Assembly: GCF_019175385.1 (NCBI RefSeq)
Contig: NC_083344.1
Location: 7,788,965 to 7,852,964 of the forward strand
From: Lycium barbarum
Taxonomy: Eukaryota; Streptophyta; Magnoliopsida; Solanales; Solanaceae
DNA: 64,000 nt
Direction: 5' to 3'
Position 1 is the first letter of the stretch, and every line of letters begins with the position of its first letter. Positions 32,578 through 44,540 of this stretch are shown here, piece after piece. The translations under genes were made by a program, and so were the position numbers. The notes beneath the pieces are model-generated. The model had not been told where the DNA came from and did not search any database. It saw only the letters and a list, made by a program, of their open reading frames with translations.

Positions 32578-35500
32578 TTAGTTGCTCCATCCAATTGCTC
32601 CATCCAATTGCTCCTTTTTAATTCCAGCATTACACATATTAGCAAATGCACGAATGTGTTTCCTGCCATAGGTAGTTAACGATCCACAATGTGACTCAAA
32701 CGTCTTTACCTGTACACCAACATTAATAATTTCTTTATACAACTAGTGTATAGTCGTTAAACTCATAAGGGAAAAAAAAATGTCGCATGAGAACTAATTA
32801 AGTTAATTAACATATATATTCTTACAAAGGATTTAAGGCAGTCCCAATCATCAACAAGGGGTTGTCCAGCAGGTCGAACAGTGGTTAGCACCTTAGCAGC
32901 ATTCTCAACTCCAAATAAAACAACTCCAATATGTCTTACACTGTTGTCTACATGTTCTCTTTCTGATATAGCTTCACTTAATTGTTTATAAGCTTCCATT
33001 TTTCTAGTAGACCCTTCAGGAGCAGCCTTGAACTGTCATTAATTATTGAAGAAAAAGTACAAAGAAGTCAGGTAACATGTCTAATTAATTTTTTGCCATA
33101 CCAACTGTTACTCATAGTTAAATATTGTTTTACCTGTCATGTATAGAAATTAAACTAGTGTAAAATTACCTTGGACTTTAGATACAAGATATGAACGTCG
33201 CGCTGGTTAACATGCCTTGACGGTGACGATGACTCGTCGTTATTGGTAGAAGTATGTTTTCCAGAATCAGAACCCATGTATCTAGAAAGAGCATCCTTAT
33301 GTATATGTAAATCCCCATATTGCATGATGTGGGAACCTTCTGTATGACCATTATTTAGAACTCTTTTACGAATCTGAGAATGGATAAAACATCCAACGAG
33401 GTTAATTAGGAAATATTTATGATTTAGTAGAATGAACAACTAGCTAAGTATATGATATTTAAAACTTCACAAAATGAAATTGTGACAATCTTCTTGAATG
33501 ACTAATTGATCTTGGTAATATTCTTAGTGAAGATCTGTTCATCTAGTGTTACAAAATTATTTAATTATCAATGTTGTTGATCTTACCCGCCGATACTGCT
33601 TCTTCAAAGTTTCAACTCGCCGATTGTGCAAATCACTGGCCATTAGTAGAACAAAGTGCAGTTAGTTTGACATATAGCACAAATTACTAGGATGCTCGAA
33701 AAACCATCATTTTCAATTTCAAAATCATATATCTTTGTATTTGTTGGAAATTTATGACTTTTGTCCAATGATAAACCTTCAAATATCTCTTTACTAGGAA
33801 AATAAAGAACTTAACAACGACTAGGAGTCGAACATTTCGATATTTTAGACTTTCTATTTGCATCCATGATGAGAATTAAGCTCCCCAAAGAGTGCTCCTT
33901 AAAATATATAGTTATGACAAAATTTCCTCGTCCCTAGTTGATGCACCCTTTTTACTTACTCAATTTACATATACACTAGCTCCGCTATGTGTTTCCAATT
34001 TTTGCATAAGTGGTAGAACGTACCATATTGAAATAATTAAGTCAAAAAATGAAGCTAGCATTTACTTACCTATCCTCCAACCAAGAAACACCGAACAAGT
34101 CTCCCAAGCAGACATGCTTGTAATCCTTGGGGGGACACTCACCAAGGCATGGCTCACCATCATCTGAAGGACAGTAGGTAGCCCAACTGAGCTCATCCGG
34201 CTTTGATGATGTTGTTGCGTATATGTTTAAACCTTTCCCCAAAAGACCATCGAACATGCTTCCAGACTCACAAGCTTCTAAGTAAAATACCTAATTAAGA
34301 TCCAACAATTAACAAAGTTAGACCATACATTAATATATATTTGGTTCAAACTAGCAAAAATAACAATTGTTAATTAATTACCATCTTTTTATACGTCCCA
34401 GAAGCATGCTTTTTCTTCAAGACATCATTCAGGTCATTAGCAATGACAGGTGGACCTGTAGGCATTTCTAAAAATGACAAAAGATTAGAAATTTCGTGTG
34501 TATGTTTTTCTTAAAGTAAGTTCTATTTTACTTCATGAACAGAATGAGAAGAAATTAAATGATCCTGAGATTACTAACCAATTTCACCAGGACTACCATG
34601 ATCAGTGTAGTAGATAAAGATATAATCATTTGGACCACTGTTCACAACTTTCCCACTACCCCCAGTTAGAGCACTCTTATTTCCCAAGATAACAGCATAA
34701 AAGTTGTCAGCATTACAATCTTCTCCTGTGTAATCCTATGTCACAAAACACAAATAAAACATTAAAGAAAAAAAAAAAGACACATTAAATATAAGTAATA
34801 AAATCTGGACAAATATGAGAGAGAGAAACATACCTTGGGTACTCCTTCATACACATCATGGCCATGGGGGCTATTTATGATAACTCCAGGTCTAGGGTTT
34901 TCAGGATGATAAGCAATATCATCGTACATGAATACAATGATGTTTTCATCTTTTAGACCTCCTTTCTTCAGTAGTTGATAAGCATGACATACATTAGCCT
35001 GCAATAAGGCCAAAGGAACAAATTAATTAGAAAGGCATGAGAAGTTCATTTGTTAATTAGCTGCCTTATATATTTTATCCATGACAAATATTTATTATTG
35101 AGGATGAATATGTATATGAGTTAGTCGTTCACTAAGAGAAATAAGTCACTTGAACATTAATTTTTTTGGCCCTTAATTCCAATTTATGTGTAATAGTTAA
35201 TACCTTTGACCATACGTTCTTCAATGCAGTCCAAATGCAATATGTATATTTTAATTAATTGTATTAGGTGTTATTTTGAGAGTTGAAGTTGCACTCTATT
35301 AATTGCAATTTCGATCCTAAGTTAACTCCCTTTATCCTCCATTCGTGGAACCATTTCCATAGATAATTTTTGTTTAAACCAAAAAATTAAAATAAAATAA
35401 AAAAGACTTCAACATATTCAACCTCAAATATTGTATAGTGCCATATTGAGATTAAAGGAATAGTAAAATATTAAATTTATTAAGAAAGAATTGCAAATAT

Positions 35501-35674
35501 GACCTGGTGTCTGTAGTTATAATAATCTTTTGATCCAGCTACCAACACAGCCCATTTAGTTCCAATGGAATTGTCATCTTCAACAATACTCTCTAGCATG
35601 TTACGACCCTCAACAGTACAAGCTAGGACAAAAAATGCAACTAAGAATGATGCACCAAAGATTTTTCGAACCAT
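32578..35674 (-). CDS. VPE: Vacuolar processing enzyme (legumain, asparaginyl endopeptidase, C13)
   Basis: Nine exons on the minus strand: 35674-35504, 34998-34834, 34735-34579, 34467-34382, 34290-34070, 33635-33587, 33373-33170, 33032-32826, 32709-32578. All introns are GT-AG and all phases agree, giving 463 residues (family about 480-495). Residues 1-23 ([20 protein letters not shown]) are a signal peptide. The caspase-like core has [18 protein letters not shown], catalytic His158 in YYTDHGSPG and Cys200 in [10 protein letters not shown]. The C-terminal part (from about 270; [33 protein letters not shown]) is the legumain stabilisation/activity-modulation prodomain. The enzyme cleaves after Asn/Asp in the vacuole, maturing storage proteins or acting in cell death. 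Oddities: SWATYC gatekeeper Ala, an altered poly-Pro loop with extra Cys, and a C terminus changed by a 13-bp duplication. Confidence 0.95.
32584..32614. repeat. 13-bp tandem duplication at the end of the VPE coding region
   Basis: CCAATTGCTCCAT occurs twice in a row, followed by a partial third. In the gene direction it falls in the last codons and changes the frame of the C-terminal residues. Confidence 0.9.
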
Positions 35675-35770
35675 TTTTACACACTAAAAGTGATTGAACT
35701 TTAGAGAAAAGTAATTAGTTGTAGTTCGCTGCTTTGATTAGTGAGTTAATCCATTAATTGGGTGTGACAA

Positions 35771-35778
35771 ATTTATAG
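35771..35778 (-). promoter_or_regulatory. VPE TATA box (candidate)
   Basis: CTATAAAT on the minus strand, about 100 bp upstream of the ATG at 35674. That leaves a leader of roughly 70 nt. Position and match are typical of plant promoters. Confidence 0.6.
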
Positions 35779-35779
35779 A

Positions 35780-37189
35780 GCTTTCTAACAGCCTACTAAT
35801 TGTCTCATTCTAACGTGTGGACATAGACCTCATGAAATTATGACGAGTTGTTAAATTTTTCTATATTTGTTTTCCTTGATAAATGAGAAGTATTACCCTG
35901 TGGAGTAATTAGTCTAACAATAAAATTCATAAAACATAGCAAAGAGAGTTGTTAGAGTAAGGAACATGTTTAAAAGCATCGACTCTTTTTTGAAAAATTT
36001 CTGAACCATTTAGTGCCAAAATTGATGACCGTACCACAATTATTAATCCTTAAATTCAGTGTAATCAGTTAGAGAATAATGGAGTAATAAAATCACTTCG
36101 TGTGAAGTATGGCTATCGACTTCCCAAATTAAATAATGAGATTTTTACTCTCCCTGTCACCTAGCCAAAGTTAACAACAAAAAAGGGCCCATATTCCTGC
36201 ATCTTACCCGGTTTAGCCCCTTTGTACATAAACCGAAAGAAACTTTCAAGTCTTAAGCTCTGCCTTTGAGCATATTGAAGCCTTGTCATCTTCGATAAAT
36301 GACCCAGAAATCATGCTTAAAAATTGGTTGTGAGTGATATTCATGTTTATCATTAGAGATTTAAATATTGTTGAGTGAATTAAGATTCAAAATTTAAAAA
36401 TCCATTCGCTAGGTTTTTAAAAAGTGAGAAAACTCACAAATGAGTTTAGTTGTTTGTTGAAATTATTTTGTGGTTCGTTGGAGATGTCATTTTGAAGTTA
36501 CGATAAAATTTGAAGCTATTTGGTGAAGATTTGAGCTATATGGTGATATTCTTTACCTATTTCGTGTGGAGTTTCGTAGGTTGAAGTTCATAGGAGTCAA
36601 ATCCAATTTTTGTAAAATTTATATAATATTGTAAATTTTTTGTATAATAGTAGAAAAGTGTGTATAAACACATCATATAAACTAGTATACATTTTTATAC
36701 AAGGTTGATACATTCTTTACAGTAAGTCTATAATGTTGTATCATGTTGTATAATATTGTATACCGTGTGTATAAGCACTGCTGCGACAAAAAAGTTGGCT
36801 ATGTGAATGTTAACTAAAAATATGGCTATGTGGGTGTAATATATTGTATTGGGTTTTGTATTTTTGAGAAAATCCCTTAAATAATTTATTGCTTGCGCTC
36901 TAAAATTAATTAAATAATTATTAATTTACTTGTCTAACTTATTTCCGATAGATAAATAATAGAGAAAACTACACAAAATACCCATCAAAACCTATTTAAT
37001 TACCCCTTTTTACTCGTATATCTATTAATTACTTAAACTGCCCATGAGGCACAAACAATTTACCCGAAGCACTCAATATTACCCAACATTACCCGTGCCT
37101 TCGCACACTGTTATTCTGTTAATATGTGTTGCTTACTTTAAGTTTGTCAGGTGCCTATTAATTACATATGTGTTGCTTGCTTTAAGGTG
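35780..37189. other. Intergenic, upstream of VPE
   Basis: AT-rich. It holds several TGTATAA-type short repeats (about 36610-36790) and two copies of ATATGTGTTGCTT(A/G)CTTTAAG (about 37119 and 37165). No gene recognised. VPE regulatory sites may lie in the first kilobase, but none is clear from sequence alone. Confidence 0.5.
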
Positions 37190-38732
37190 TTCTTTTTGTT
37201 TTGGTTAATAAAGATACTTTATATATGTATGTATATATATATTGTTCATGCAGTTAGCATAATTGGTGCCACACCATATAGCATCAGAGTTTACAAGTTT
37301 TTCAAAAATATTACAATCTGAAACTGATCTTTTACACATAGTTCTTGGAATATCTGCCCAAAACAGTTCATTCACAAACGTTGGAGGAACTACCAAATAT
37401 TTGGGTCCGCAAAATTAGCTTCCTTGGCTCCTTGTTTTGCCAAGGCATCCGCCACTCTATTTTGTTCCCACTACTTATGTTGCACCAACGGCTTCTCCAG
37501 CTTCATCAGCAATAACCTGGAATAAAAAATAATGGGGCTTAGTATTTCATTTCCTTTGTTAATCGTATTAATTTCCACTAGAGAATCAACCTCCACTTCC
37601 AAAGGTATCGGCTTGTCATCCCAAGTCATTTTGAGGCCCTGCCTAAGTGCAAGGTTTTCATTCATGGTGTTGGTCATGCTATGGATGCTTTTCATGAACC
37701 CCATGACCCAGTCACCATTGGAGTTTCTAATAGTGCCCCCAATCCCCCCCCCCCCCCCCCCCCCCAATTCATCCTATTTTTGTGTCATTGGATCCATCAG
37801 TATTGAGTTTGAGATGCCCTCTAGGTAGGGGTTTCCTTTTTAAGGTGACCTTATTTCTTGTAGGTTTGCAACTCTTTTGTCTAGCACAATGGTGGTTTTA
37901 GGTTGCGTGGTTGATGGTTTTGCCAACAGGGATGTTGTTTTTCCTATTGTTGAAGAGATTATTATTCTTAGTGATCCAAATATCCCAGAAACAAAAAGGA
38001 AGAAGATTTTTCCAAATAAGGTGACTATTAAAGTTCTTCTTCCTAAGCTTCATCCATATATTTGGTAATCATTGTCAGTGAAGATCATGTCATTGATACA
38101 ATCAACATTTGTGCATTGCTGGCCAAGGTTGTTCCAGTAGAGAATGACATTAGGGCATTCAAAGAAGATGTGGAAGATACTTTAAGTAGCCCCACTGCAG
38201 TGATGGCACAAAGGGTTGATGTTCAGCTCAATGTGGTGGATGAATTTTCTAGTGGGCAGTGTCTCATATGGTACAGAAGCCAAAGGAAGTATTTGATCTT
38301 GTTGGGGATTTAAAATTTTCAGATCTAAGAGAAAGGTTTGGCAACATGACTTTGGTTCTTAGAGAGATCTGCATGGACAGAGTGGTAGACTTGTCTCGTA
38401 GAGAATTTCACATCAGTGGTGCTTTGCCATACTAGTTTGTCCTCAGCAGTGGTGGAAAGAGGTATAAACATGTTCTCGATAGTTCTTTTTAGAGATATAG
38501 AAAGGTAGCTTTCTAAGATCTCGTCTCCCAGTGATATGGAAATCACTGACTTTTGCTTGCTAGTCTTAAAGGCTGAGAGGGCCATGGATGATGTTCCTAA
38601 GGGGTTCATGGTTATGGATCCAATTATCAGTGAACCTATTGACTTTGTTCCTCTTGTGGATGATCCACTTAGTGTTCTTGGAGTAAATTTTCCACCCATA
38701 TAAAATACATGGCCAGGTTCTAGACTTAGCAT
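37190..38732 (-). pseudogene. LINE-2 copy: zf-RVT and RNase H end of ORF2
   Basis: On the minus strand the 38325-38732 frame carries DKLVWQSTTDVKFSTRQVYH, the lead-in to the zinc-binding region. CSGATLSSIFHIFFECPN-like sequence follows at about 38100-38230. The RNase H start is GGTIRNSNGDWVMGFMKSIH with ENLALRQGLKM and LEVEVDSLVEI (37471-37767). The end of ORF2 reads CKRSVSDCNIFEKLVNSDAI (37205-37396). This is a second plant L1-type LINE, not identical to the copy at 6.3-11.1 kb. Many stops and shifts. Confidence 0.8.
37744..37765. repeat. Poly(C) tract, 22 nt
   Basis: 22 uninterrupted C on the plus strand, within the RNase H region of the LINE, where it reads as poly-Gly on the minus strand. 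Confidence 0.95.
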
Positions 38733-40181
38733 GTTTTCCAGTCCCTCTATTACAGTATTTATGGTAGAGGGTTCTTACTTAAAGGGCATTGTGATTGTTA
38801 TACATTCTCCAGGAAAGACTGGCATGGCTTGCCTTATTTCTGTACTCATCTTTGGGAATGTCAAGGCCCCTTCCTCATTTAGTCTAGTGATAGTGTCCCA
38901 TTTTAAGAGGTACATTTTCTTTTCTTTTTCCAGTAGTGGTGCCCTAGATAAAATCCCTTTGAAGCTTGTTGATGTTGTTCAGGATATGGGCAGAGAGCTT
39001 AATGTACTACATAACATGGCTAGGAATGCTAGAAGCTTTACAAAGATTAGTTCTACCAGTCATGTTTAGGAATCTGGTTTTCCAACCAGCCAGTTTTTGG
39101 TGCATGTTATCCATAATATATTGAAAGTCATTATTAGTGGCTTATTGTGAAAGATAGGGAAGCCCAATTACTTACCAAAGAACATATGAGAGATCTTTGG
39201 TCCATCAAGTGTGATCTTTATGGGAAACCAGCTGTTGGAGGCTACATGATGGTCAATATCTCAGGAGAGAATTTTCATACACATGATGAAGATAAGAGGG
39301 GACATAGGATTACCTTATCTAATACCTCCAGAGAGCATGAAGTGATCAGTTTTACCATCATTGAGTAGGAGAGAGATGGAGCTTGTGGAGATGCAGGACA
39401 GGACAAGAGAAGTAAACTTAGGAGGAAAACCCAGCTTTTTTAAAGTTGCTCTTGTGAAAGATCATTCAATTTTGTCAAACGCCTTTTCTAAGTCAATTTT
39501 CAGGATCATGCTAGCATTTTTCCCTTTCATTTTATTGAAGTGGCAGATACACTCTTGGACAATAATGGCATTGTTAGCAGCTCTTCTAATGGAGAGAAAG
39601 CTTGCTTGACTGGGGCCAATGATTGAGGACAGGAAAGGCTTGAGCCTATTTACTATGATTTGGCGACAACCTTGTAAACAGTGTTGCAGAGGCCAAGAGG
39701 TCTAAAGTTTTTCAACATAGTAGCATTAGGACACTTTGGGATGAGACACGGGAAGTACTGTTCATTTTTGGGTCCATAGCTTGGGTTTGGAAGTCCTTCT
39801 TAACAAAGTCAATGACTTTACTACTAACAGATCCCCGAAATTTCTGGTAGAACAGAGGATGAAGGTCGTCAAGGGCAGGGGCCTTAAGAGGCTTGAAGGA
39901 CATAATGGCTTGATGAATTTCACTGACTCTAATGGGTGCATCAAAAGTAGTATAAGCTATAGGATTTAGAGTGTGACTATCACAGATGTGTTCCAACTTG
40001 TGAAGGATAGAGAAAGAGTGGTCAGAAGTGTAAAGCTTGATAAAATAGTCTCTAATAGTAGCTTTTATCTCTAGGGATTCAGTGATATCCTGCCCAACTC
40101 GTTGGTCAAAGAGAGGATCTTATTTCTTCTTCTTCTTCTTCTATTAATGGTTGAGGTATTAAAGAATCTAGTGTTAGCATC
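38733..40181 (-). pseudogene. LINE-2 copy: reverse transcriptase region of ORF2
   Basis: The N-terminal part on the minus strand is clear: NTRFFNTSTINRRRRRRNKI (from 40181 downward), then PLKAPALDDLHPLFYQKFRG (39712-39996), matching the usual GDxNTRFFHxxxxxRRRxNxI and SPGPDGLHPxFYQK blocks. The rest (38740-39700) is worn and spread over frames. The block begins exactly at the insertion site of LTR C, within the GDANTRFF motif. Confidence 0.82.
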
Positions 40182-40919
40182 TGTTATATCCCGTACTTTT
40201 GTACGTTGTATTTGTCGTAAGTTAATCGACATAAATTCGAGGACAATATTACTTTTGACGTTATAAGTATTTATGCTATGTTTAACAAGTGATAGGTAAG
40301 TGTCATGGAGGTTAAACGAATCGGAGAAAATAGGTTTTGTCAAAGTTTAGAAATGGAACAGGTTATAACGAACTATATGGAATTTTGGTCTCATTTAAGT
40401 ATGCAAATAAAGATATCGGGGTATAAAAGTTTGAGGTCCCAAAATAATTTAGGCCTTAACAAGTGTGACGACGGTAATTGAGAATAATATTTTATATGTG
40501 GAAAATGAGGTTATGGACAGTATATAAGTACTATTTTAATAGATTGAGATCAAGAAATTAATTACGTGTGTATTGGAATAAATATGGAGCATAGTGAAGA
40601 TCTTAATTAGGGGTGGACAAAGTGTTAATCCAACACTTCCACGTGGCCCATTTTGGCATACATACTATGGTGACTAAGGGAAAATTGCTGCATGCGTGTA
40701 AATGTATTCCTTGCCACGTTTTTGGTCCTTTCTTAAATGGAAATTTATCCATTAAGTGGGCCGTAGATATGATACTACTAGTAGCATCTATATATGGTAC
40801 TATATTCATAAAATAACCTTTCACCCTTCATTATGCTTTGGGCTGCTGAATACACATAAACCCTGTGATGAAGGAAAAATGACAATTCGACTAACAGCTC
40901 CCAAAAATACATTCACACG

Positions 40920-40935
40920 GCTTTATATATATTGA
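40920..40935 (+). promoter_or_regulatory. TATA-like box in LTR C
   Basis: CTTTATATATATTGAAC lies about 740 bp into the LTR and about 900 bp before the donor-like site at 41838. It is a candidate promoter marking the U3/R border. No transcription start can be proved from sequence. Confidence 0.4.
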
Positions 40936-42851
40936 ACAGTCAGTTTCATCACAAGAATTGTTATCAAGAGGCAGCAACATGACGTAAAATTATTTTCCTC
41001 AAGAGAAATATTCGAGTTTCACTCACTGCTTTGATCTCGTTATTCCATTTTGTGGTGTTGTTGAATCCGGGTTTTCTTCGTAGTGAAGTAAGGTGGAAGC
41101 AGATTATTTCTTGGAATATAAGGTAAGAATTCTCCTCTACAAGATATATTTAAATTCGTCTAGGTCATAGTTAAATTGTGAGACGGGAACTACGAAATTA
41201 ATTGCGGGAAATCGGGTAAATGGTTATTGTTATCATACGGACTGTTTGGTGGTTATTATAAATTATTTAGTGAGCTGGAATATCGTGAAATGTGCTGTAG
41301 TTATTGTTATCCTGCTTGTTGTTATACAATGTATATACGAAAATAAAAAAGTGTATACAAGTGTCGATATAGGAATTGATGGAATAAACACGAACTTACG
41401 GATAGAATTGTCAATTGATATAGTTAGAATTATGGGCTGTTTTTCTTGTTGTAAATATATGATATAAAACCGAGATTGGTGGTAAATGATGTCCTTATCA
41501 TATTGAGAATATTTTTAAGGTTAAGAAGAAAACATACGAAAAGGTGCCATGGAGTATATGGATTGTAATTCGAGTTTGTCGCTCGTTATAGAGTAATTTG
41601 AAGTTGTTATGGACATGCATGTTGTGTTTTTGGGATTTATTTGTTGTTGGGCTGATATACCAAGTTGGGAGATGCTAATGATATAGAGGAGATGCTTCCC
41701 GTTTCGTTTAGAATTAAGTCATCAATTAATATATATGATATACGAAAGCCTTCTTAAGTCACGTGCGTATTCTTACGATTATAGGTTTATCATATTAATT
41801 GTGGAAGTTCTTGGATGGACTGAGCTCTTGAACGACGTGAGGTATGTAAAGCTATCCCTTTTCTTCTTTTGGCATGTCCTAGTTATACTAGGTTGAGATT
41901 TGAGCCTCGGGGATAATTCTGTTCTTAGAAACCCGAGCTAGATTTTGGGTACTATTCATTCAATGTAATTAAATTACAATTCTTATGTTTAGTTGGAAAA
42001 GTGATCAAACATTCGTAAAATTCATAAGCGTAACCGAATCTCCTTGAAACTTCCTTGGATGACTCCATAGAGTCTAATGTTCGTAATTTACATCCGCCAC
42101 CTCGACTTGACCCGAGGTGGGCCCGCTAGCCCCGAGATTTTCTTCGTTTGCCTTACTTGAGCTATTTTGGTATGATATAAAAAGAGGGCTTTTGTCTATG
42201 AATTTAAGGCTCCGTTTGATTTGCTCCATAAGTTATTTGAAAACTCCTAAATGTGAACGACTCTAAATTTTCAGAAAATGGCTTACGAAGTATTTTTCGA
42301 AAGTTTTGTAAATTTAAAGGCTCATATTTTGTATACTAGTTCTGACAGACTCTATACTTATTTTGAACCTTCTGACCTCAATATATATATATACATATAT
42401 GTGTACTTATTTGTCGAGTCTTGGAATTAAATTGTGTATATGCATATGGTTTCCGCACTACTCTGCTCGTGCCTATGACTATGATATCGTTCGCCAGTTC
42501 CCGGGCCGGTTTTGTGACCGTGCGCACTATGATATATTCGGCAGTATGCTGTGTTACGGTTCCCGAGACCTCGCCATAGGGCCGGGTTCCGTTTATGGAG
42601 TTATGCTGTGATATGGCTTATGATATGTTGTGATGATGTGTTATGTACGGGGTTGTACAGAGATTTGAAACCTTCTGGAGTTATGCTGTGTTGTGGCACC
42701 AGCGTCGGAGTGGTGACCACGTTCCTGAGCCTTATGCATGATTTATGTTTGCATTATGTACATATGTCTTCAGTACAGGTTTTGATATATTGATCTGGTA
42801 TTTTCTCTCTGTACCCTTCACTTCAGTTATGGTTTGGATTTTTGTACTTTA

Positions 42852-42927
42852 TGCTTTACATACTCAGTACATCTTTCGTACTGACCCCCTTTCTTCGGGG
42901 GGGCTGCGTTTCATGCCCGCAGGTACA
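42852..42927 (+). promoter_or_regulatory. Conserved LTR hairpin/CAG module, copy C
   Basis: CTTTACATACT, stem CAGTAC, loop ATCTTTC, stem GTACTG, then ACCCCC and, 23 nt on, TTTCATGCCCGCAGGT. Perfect 6-bp stem. Confidence 0.65.
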
Positions 42928-43432
42928 GTGGTTCGAGATCCGCCAGTGTAGGCCACACATTCTGCTATTATAGAGTGCTCCTTTTGATCCGGAGCCCATA
43001 TGTTGGTACACATCTTTTGTGACATATATGCTTTGTATATCTGACTATTTGGGGTACGGCGGGGCCCTGTCCCGTCATATGATTCGGTTGGTCTGTTTAG
43101 AGGTCTGCAGACGTATATGTGGGTCATGGGTCGTGTTTGTTCTATTATGTTTGTGATTTGTGCCTTAAGCGGTCCCGTTTGATATTATGGCCAAAACGGC
43201 CCATATGTTTATATATGTTTGTATATCTGGGCGATGTGTATTCCGCCAACCTTCCGGATTTGATATGATGTTTCTGTACGGGCGACCGCTTAAGATGATA
43301 TTTGTTTTCAGTATCTGTTTAAAAAGACGTATGATAAGTTTGAAGAAGTCTTTGATATGTCGATTTGGTAAGCGAATGGATTGGGTGTCCAAATAGGGCA
43401 CCAGTCGCGGCCCACGGGGCTGGGTCGTGACA

Positions 43433-44540
43433 GCATCTCCCCCTACAAGCCAAGTGATCCCAGACTTAAGTCTCCAGAACTGCTCTTCACTCTTCAAGAT
43501 AAATGAATATTCAGTCTGGAGATCAGTTTCAAGGTTCTGAAGAAAGCTACTAGTAGGATAGTTAACTGATTTCTGGATTCCACCTAACCTAGCAAGAATG
43601 CTCCTCTTCTTATGAAAGATGTTCCCAAAAGTTTGCCTATTCCAGATGATAGCTAGATTTTAGAAATTTGAAGTGATTTCATAAAGGTTTCCATCTTCAC
43701 TAAAGCATTGTTGGATTAGAGTGGGAAAGTAGGCATGGCTATACCATATTGAATCAAACCTAAAGAGTTTGTCAATAACATTAAGAGGGTTCTTCAGCAA
43801 ATTGAGCAAGATGGGAAAGTGATAGAGTGAGTTTTTGGTAAATGAGTGACAGTGGACTCAGGGTAGTCATGGATCCAATCCTCAGTAGCAAAGAATCTAT
43901 CTAGTCTTTCAAAAATTGGAGAATGAGCATTTGAGAATATGTTATTAGACCAAGTATATTTGCTACCGGTGAAGCCCAAATTCATCAATTTACAGTCATT
44001 CAAACATTTCCAAAAGAGTTTTGACCTAGATAAACTAATGTTATTCCCTTCCAGCTTATCTTATGCCCTTAGGACCTCATTGAAGTCCCCAGCAACAAGC
44101 CAGCTAGAATTGTTATTTCTAGAGGAAATAACTAGCTCTTCCTAAAGGATCCTTGTATTAGCAGAGATGGCAGTAGCATAGACAACAATAAACAACCAAG
44201 TAATGAAGGAGGGAATTACCTTAACAGTGATATGATGCCTAGATTGGTTATCGAGACATTTTCAAACTTAAGAGGATCCTCCTTCCAAAGCTCAACAATC
44301 CCACATGACAAACCCACTGTAGGGGATTGGATGTGCCCCAAGAACATCAAAGCTTTGTAGAGGTGCTTATGGTCAGTCATTCTCGTTTAAAGCAGGACAA
44401 GAATCACAGGCTTGTGAACCCCACCATAGCCTCACATCGCCTTCAAAACTCGGCGTTCTTAGCGCCTCTAGCATTCCGTTTTAGGAAATTCATTAGAAAA
44501 CTCTTTGCTTTTAGGGTTTTCCTCTTCTAACCCTTCCTTT
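43433..44540 (-). pseudogene. LINE-2 copy: endonuclease and connector part of ORF2
   Basis: Minus strand from about 44515: RNARGAKNAEF (the WNCRGAxNxxF start of ORF2), KPVILVLL, GHIQSPTVGLSCGIVELW, AGDFNEVL, MNLGFTGSKYTWSNN, IFERLDRFFATEDW, VTHLPKTHS, then LKSEEQFWRLKSGITWLVGG down to LTR C. This is the EEP endonuclease followed by the linker into RT. At 44540 the LINE is interrupted by LTR F; ORF1 resumes above 59712. Stops and shifts throughout. Confidence 0.88.

Larger units (their letters stand above)
40182..43432 (+). mobile_element. Solo LTR C (plus orientation, 3.25 kb)
   Basis: Starts TGTTATATCCCG and ends GGGTCGTGACA, with the 5-bp duplication gcatc at 40177-40181 and 43433-43437. 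No internal retroelement domains in 3251 bp. Proof of insertion: the minus-strand LINE reads WRLKSGITWLVGGDA above it and NTRFFNTSTI below it, one continuous conserved motif when the LTR and one gcatc are removed. Same start and end type as the LTR at 49102. Confidence 0.95.

Noticed and set aside
36590..36800. TGTATAA-type short repeats as a regulatory array
   Set aside because: Low complexity, no regular spacing, and no link to the VPE promoter about 1 kb away.
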